8,192 nucleotides of DNA from Phycisphaerae bacterium (GTDB lineage Bacteria > Planctomycetota > Phycisphaerae > Sedimentisphaerales > SG8-4): positions 1 through 8,192 of the forward strand of contig JAUXAH010000070.1 in assembly GCA_030614945.1 (NCBI GenBank), written 5' to 3'. Position numbers and translations under genes: made by a program. This document shows positions 6,752 to 8,192 of the stretch, in pieces. The notes beneath the pieces are model-generated. The model ran no database searches. It saw only the letters and a program-made list of their open reading frames with translations, and had not been told where the DNA came from. The number at the start of each line of letters is the position of its first letter. Within the stretch, counting starts at the first letter, position 1.

Positions 6752-8192
6752 AAACGAAGTGCAGCATATACGGCTCTTTGATTGTTTTGCTTCTGTGCTG
6801 TTGTTCCGTTTGCTTTTCCGAGGAATCGGAAGATGCCATCGCACTGGTCATCGACATCCTCAAAGGTAACGACCAGGAGATGCAGGCCGTAGCCATAGCG
6901 ATGGTAAAGGAAATCCCCGGAACGGAGATAACAAAAGCTTTAGCCAGGGAGCTGCCGAATCTTTCGGTTATGAGTCAGGTGCGGCTGCTATCGGCTCTGG
7001 GCGACCGCGGTGACCGGGCCGCTTTGCCGGCGGTTGTCACGACTACAAAGGCCGGAGACGAGTCCGTTCGGGTCGCGGCTTTGAAAGCATTAGGAGAACT
7101 TGGTGATGCTTCGAGCGTCGCCCTGCTGGCACAGGCAGCGGCGGGCGCACGGGGTGCGGAACAGAAAGCCGCCCGCGAGAGCCTTTATCGGCTGCGCGGC
7201 CCAGGGATTAATGAAACAATTCTGGCAAATATTCCGTCTGCGGAGCCCGCCGTCAAAGTTGAACTGATTCGCAGTACAAGCGAGCGCAATATAGCGGCAG
7301 GCGTGAAAGCTCTATTGAAAACCACGCAGGATTCCGACCGTAAAGTTCGCCTGGAATCGTTCAAGGCCTTAAAAGCTGTTGCCGACCGGAAAGATTTGCC
7401 GGCATTGGTCGAGGTTTTGATAGGCGTCCAGAGCGAAGCGGACCGAAGAGAGGCGGAGAAGACCGTCGCGGCCGTTGCCCATAAAATCGGCGAGAAGAAC
7501 CGCCGGGCCGAGGTGGTACTGGCCGTGCTGCCTTCGGTTAAAGAGGTGCCAAATCGATGCTCTCTGCTGAGGGTACTCGGTAAAATAGGAGACGACAGTG
7601 CAGTGCCGGCGCTTCAGACAGCTCTAAAGAACAAAGACGCGCAGGTGAAAGATGCCGCCATTCGCGCCCTGTCAGACTGGCCTACCGCCGAGCCGATGGC
7701 TGACCTGCTGAAAGTAGCGCAGAGCTCTGACAATAAAATACATCGGGTGCTGGCACTGCGAGGGTTTGTCCGGCTGATTGGACTGGCAAGCGGACGTCCG
7801 GCAAAAGAAACGATTGGTATGTACAAACAAGCAATGGACCTGGCGTCCAGTGCAGCGTTAAAGAAACTGGTATTGTCGGGTCTGGCCAACGTAAAATCCA
7901 TCGGCGCACTGGAGATGGCCGCTGAATATCTGGAGGATAAGAGTTTGCAGCAGGAGGCGGAATTTGCCGTGGTTAAGATCGCCGGGGCCATAGTCGGCAG
8001 CCATCCTCAACAGTCCAAGACTATGCTGCAGAAGGTTATCCAAACTTCAAAAAATGATTCTCTGCGTCGGCAGGCCCAGGAAGCGATAAATCAGATTGAG
8101 CGATTCGATGATTACCTGACCGCCTGGCGGGTTTCGGGGCCCTACACAAAAGACGAAGCCGACGGTACGGAACTTTTTGATATCGCCTTTGC
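6748..8192 (+). CDS. Secreted HEAT-repeat protein, 3' end missing
   Basis: The frame from ATG 6748 stays open to the window end (481 complete codons). The ATG overlaps the ThuA gene stop by four bases and has AGAAGG at 6735-6740, 7 bases upstream. An N-terminal signal peptide is present (hydrophobic 'LIVLLLCCCSVCFS', cleavage likely before 'EESED'); the four nearby cysteines do not form a clear lipobox. From about residue 25 to 450 the chain is a long row of HEAT repeats, for example 'SVRVAALKALGELGDASSVALLAQA', 'CSLLRVLGKIGDDSAVPALQTALKNKD' and 'VKDAAIRALSDW'. From residue 453 'FDDYLTAWRVSGPY' followed by 'DGTELFDIAF' begins a different domain, which in planctomycete homologues, as I recall, leads into a beta-sandwich carbohydrate-binding-like region. 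Its role is unknown; a scaffold or binding role beside the ThuA protein is inference. Confidence 0.85.
   Translation, partial: MKTKCSIYGSLIVLLLCCCSVCFSEESEDAIALVIDILKGNDQEMQAVAIAMVKEIPGTEITKALARELPNLSVMSQVRLLSALGDRGDRAALPAVVTTTKAGDESVRVAALKALGELGDASSVALLAQAAAGARGAEQKAARESLYRLRGPGINETILANIPSAEPAVKVELIRSTSERNIAAGVKALLKTTQDSDRKVRLESFKALKAVADRKDLPALVEVLIGVQSEADRREAEKTVAAVAHKIGEKNRRAEVVLAVLPSVKEVPNRCSLLRVLGKIGDDSAVPALQTALKNKDAQVKDAAIRALSDWPTAEPMADLLKVAQSSDNKIHRVLALRGFVRLIGLASGRPAKETIGMYKQAMDLASSAALKKLVLSGLANVKSIGALEMAAEYLEDKSLQQEAEFAVVKIAGAIVGSHPQQSKTMLQKVIQTSKNDSLRRQAQEAINQIERFDDYLTAWRVSGPYTKDEADGTELFDIAF

Noticed and set aside
6748..6830. Lipoprotein signal on the last HEAT protein, suggested by its cysteine cluster
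   Set aside because: The residues before the cysteines (L-L-L-C, C-S-V-C) do not match a lipobox with a small residue just before the cysteine.

Overview
The window looks like part of a carbohydrate-utilisation cluster from a planctomycete or a related PVC-group bacterium (Phycisphaerae-like by gene content; a possible Verrucomicrobia origin is not excluded). This rests on the family mix: DUF1080, a PmoA-like domain, Tat-exported Gfo/Idh/MocA oxidoreductases in tandem, ThuA, and HEAT-repeat secreted proteins. No rRNA, tRNA, phage, transposase or CRISPR feature was seen. All six genes are on the + strand, and both ends of the window cut through a gene.

Layout. Positions 1-873 hold the C-terminal part of a protein that joins a PmoA-like (DUF6807-type) domain to a DUF1080 (3-keto-glycoside hydrolase-like) domain. 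A non-coding gap of about 400 bases follows. It has a GC-rich hairpin near 944-961, a candidate promoter with a perfect TATAAT box, a structured stretch with a long hairpin, and an intrinsic terminator at 1188-1207. Downstream of that terminator come five genes with short gaps or overlap: a cytoplasmic sugar phosphate isomerase/epimerase-type TIM barrel (1270-2274), two Tat-exported Gfo/Idh/MocA oxidoreductases (2340-3641 and 3722-5044), a secreted ThuA-HEAT fusion (5132-6751), and a secreted HEAT-repeat protein (6748 to beyond the window end) whose start codon overlaps the previous stop. No strong terminator was seen between these genes, so they probably form one operon.

How the genes may work together (inference). 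Gfo/Idh/MocA enzymes can oxidise a sugar hydroxyl to a keto group, DUF1080 proteins include hydrolases/lyases that cleave 3-keto-glycosides, ThuA proteins are linked to 3-keto-disaccharide metabolism, and xylose-isomerase-like TIM barrels include keto-sugar isomerases. The set therefore fits an oxidise, cleave and isomerise route for a glycoside, with oxidation outside the cytoplasmic membrane. The substrate cannot be read from the sequence.

The most unusual details are an exact 30-base, in-frame palindromic insertion with flanking GCGAGC repeats inside the second oxidoreductase gene, the structured and terminated leader ahead of the isomerase, and a heptamer AT-rich tandem repeat between the two oxidoreductase paralogues.
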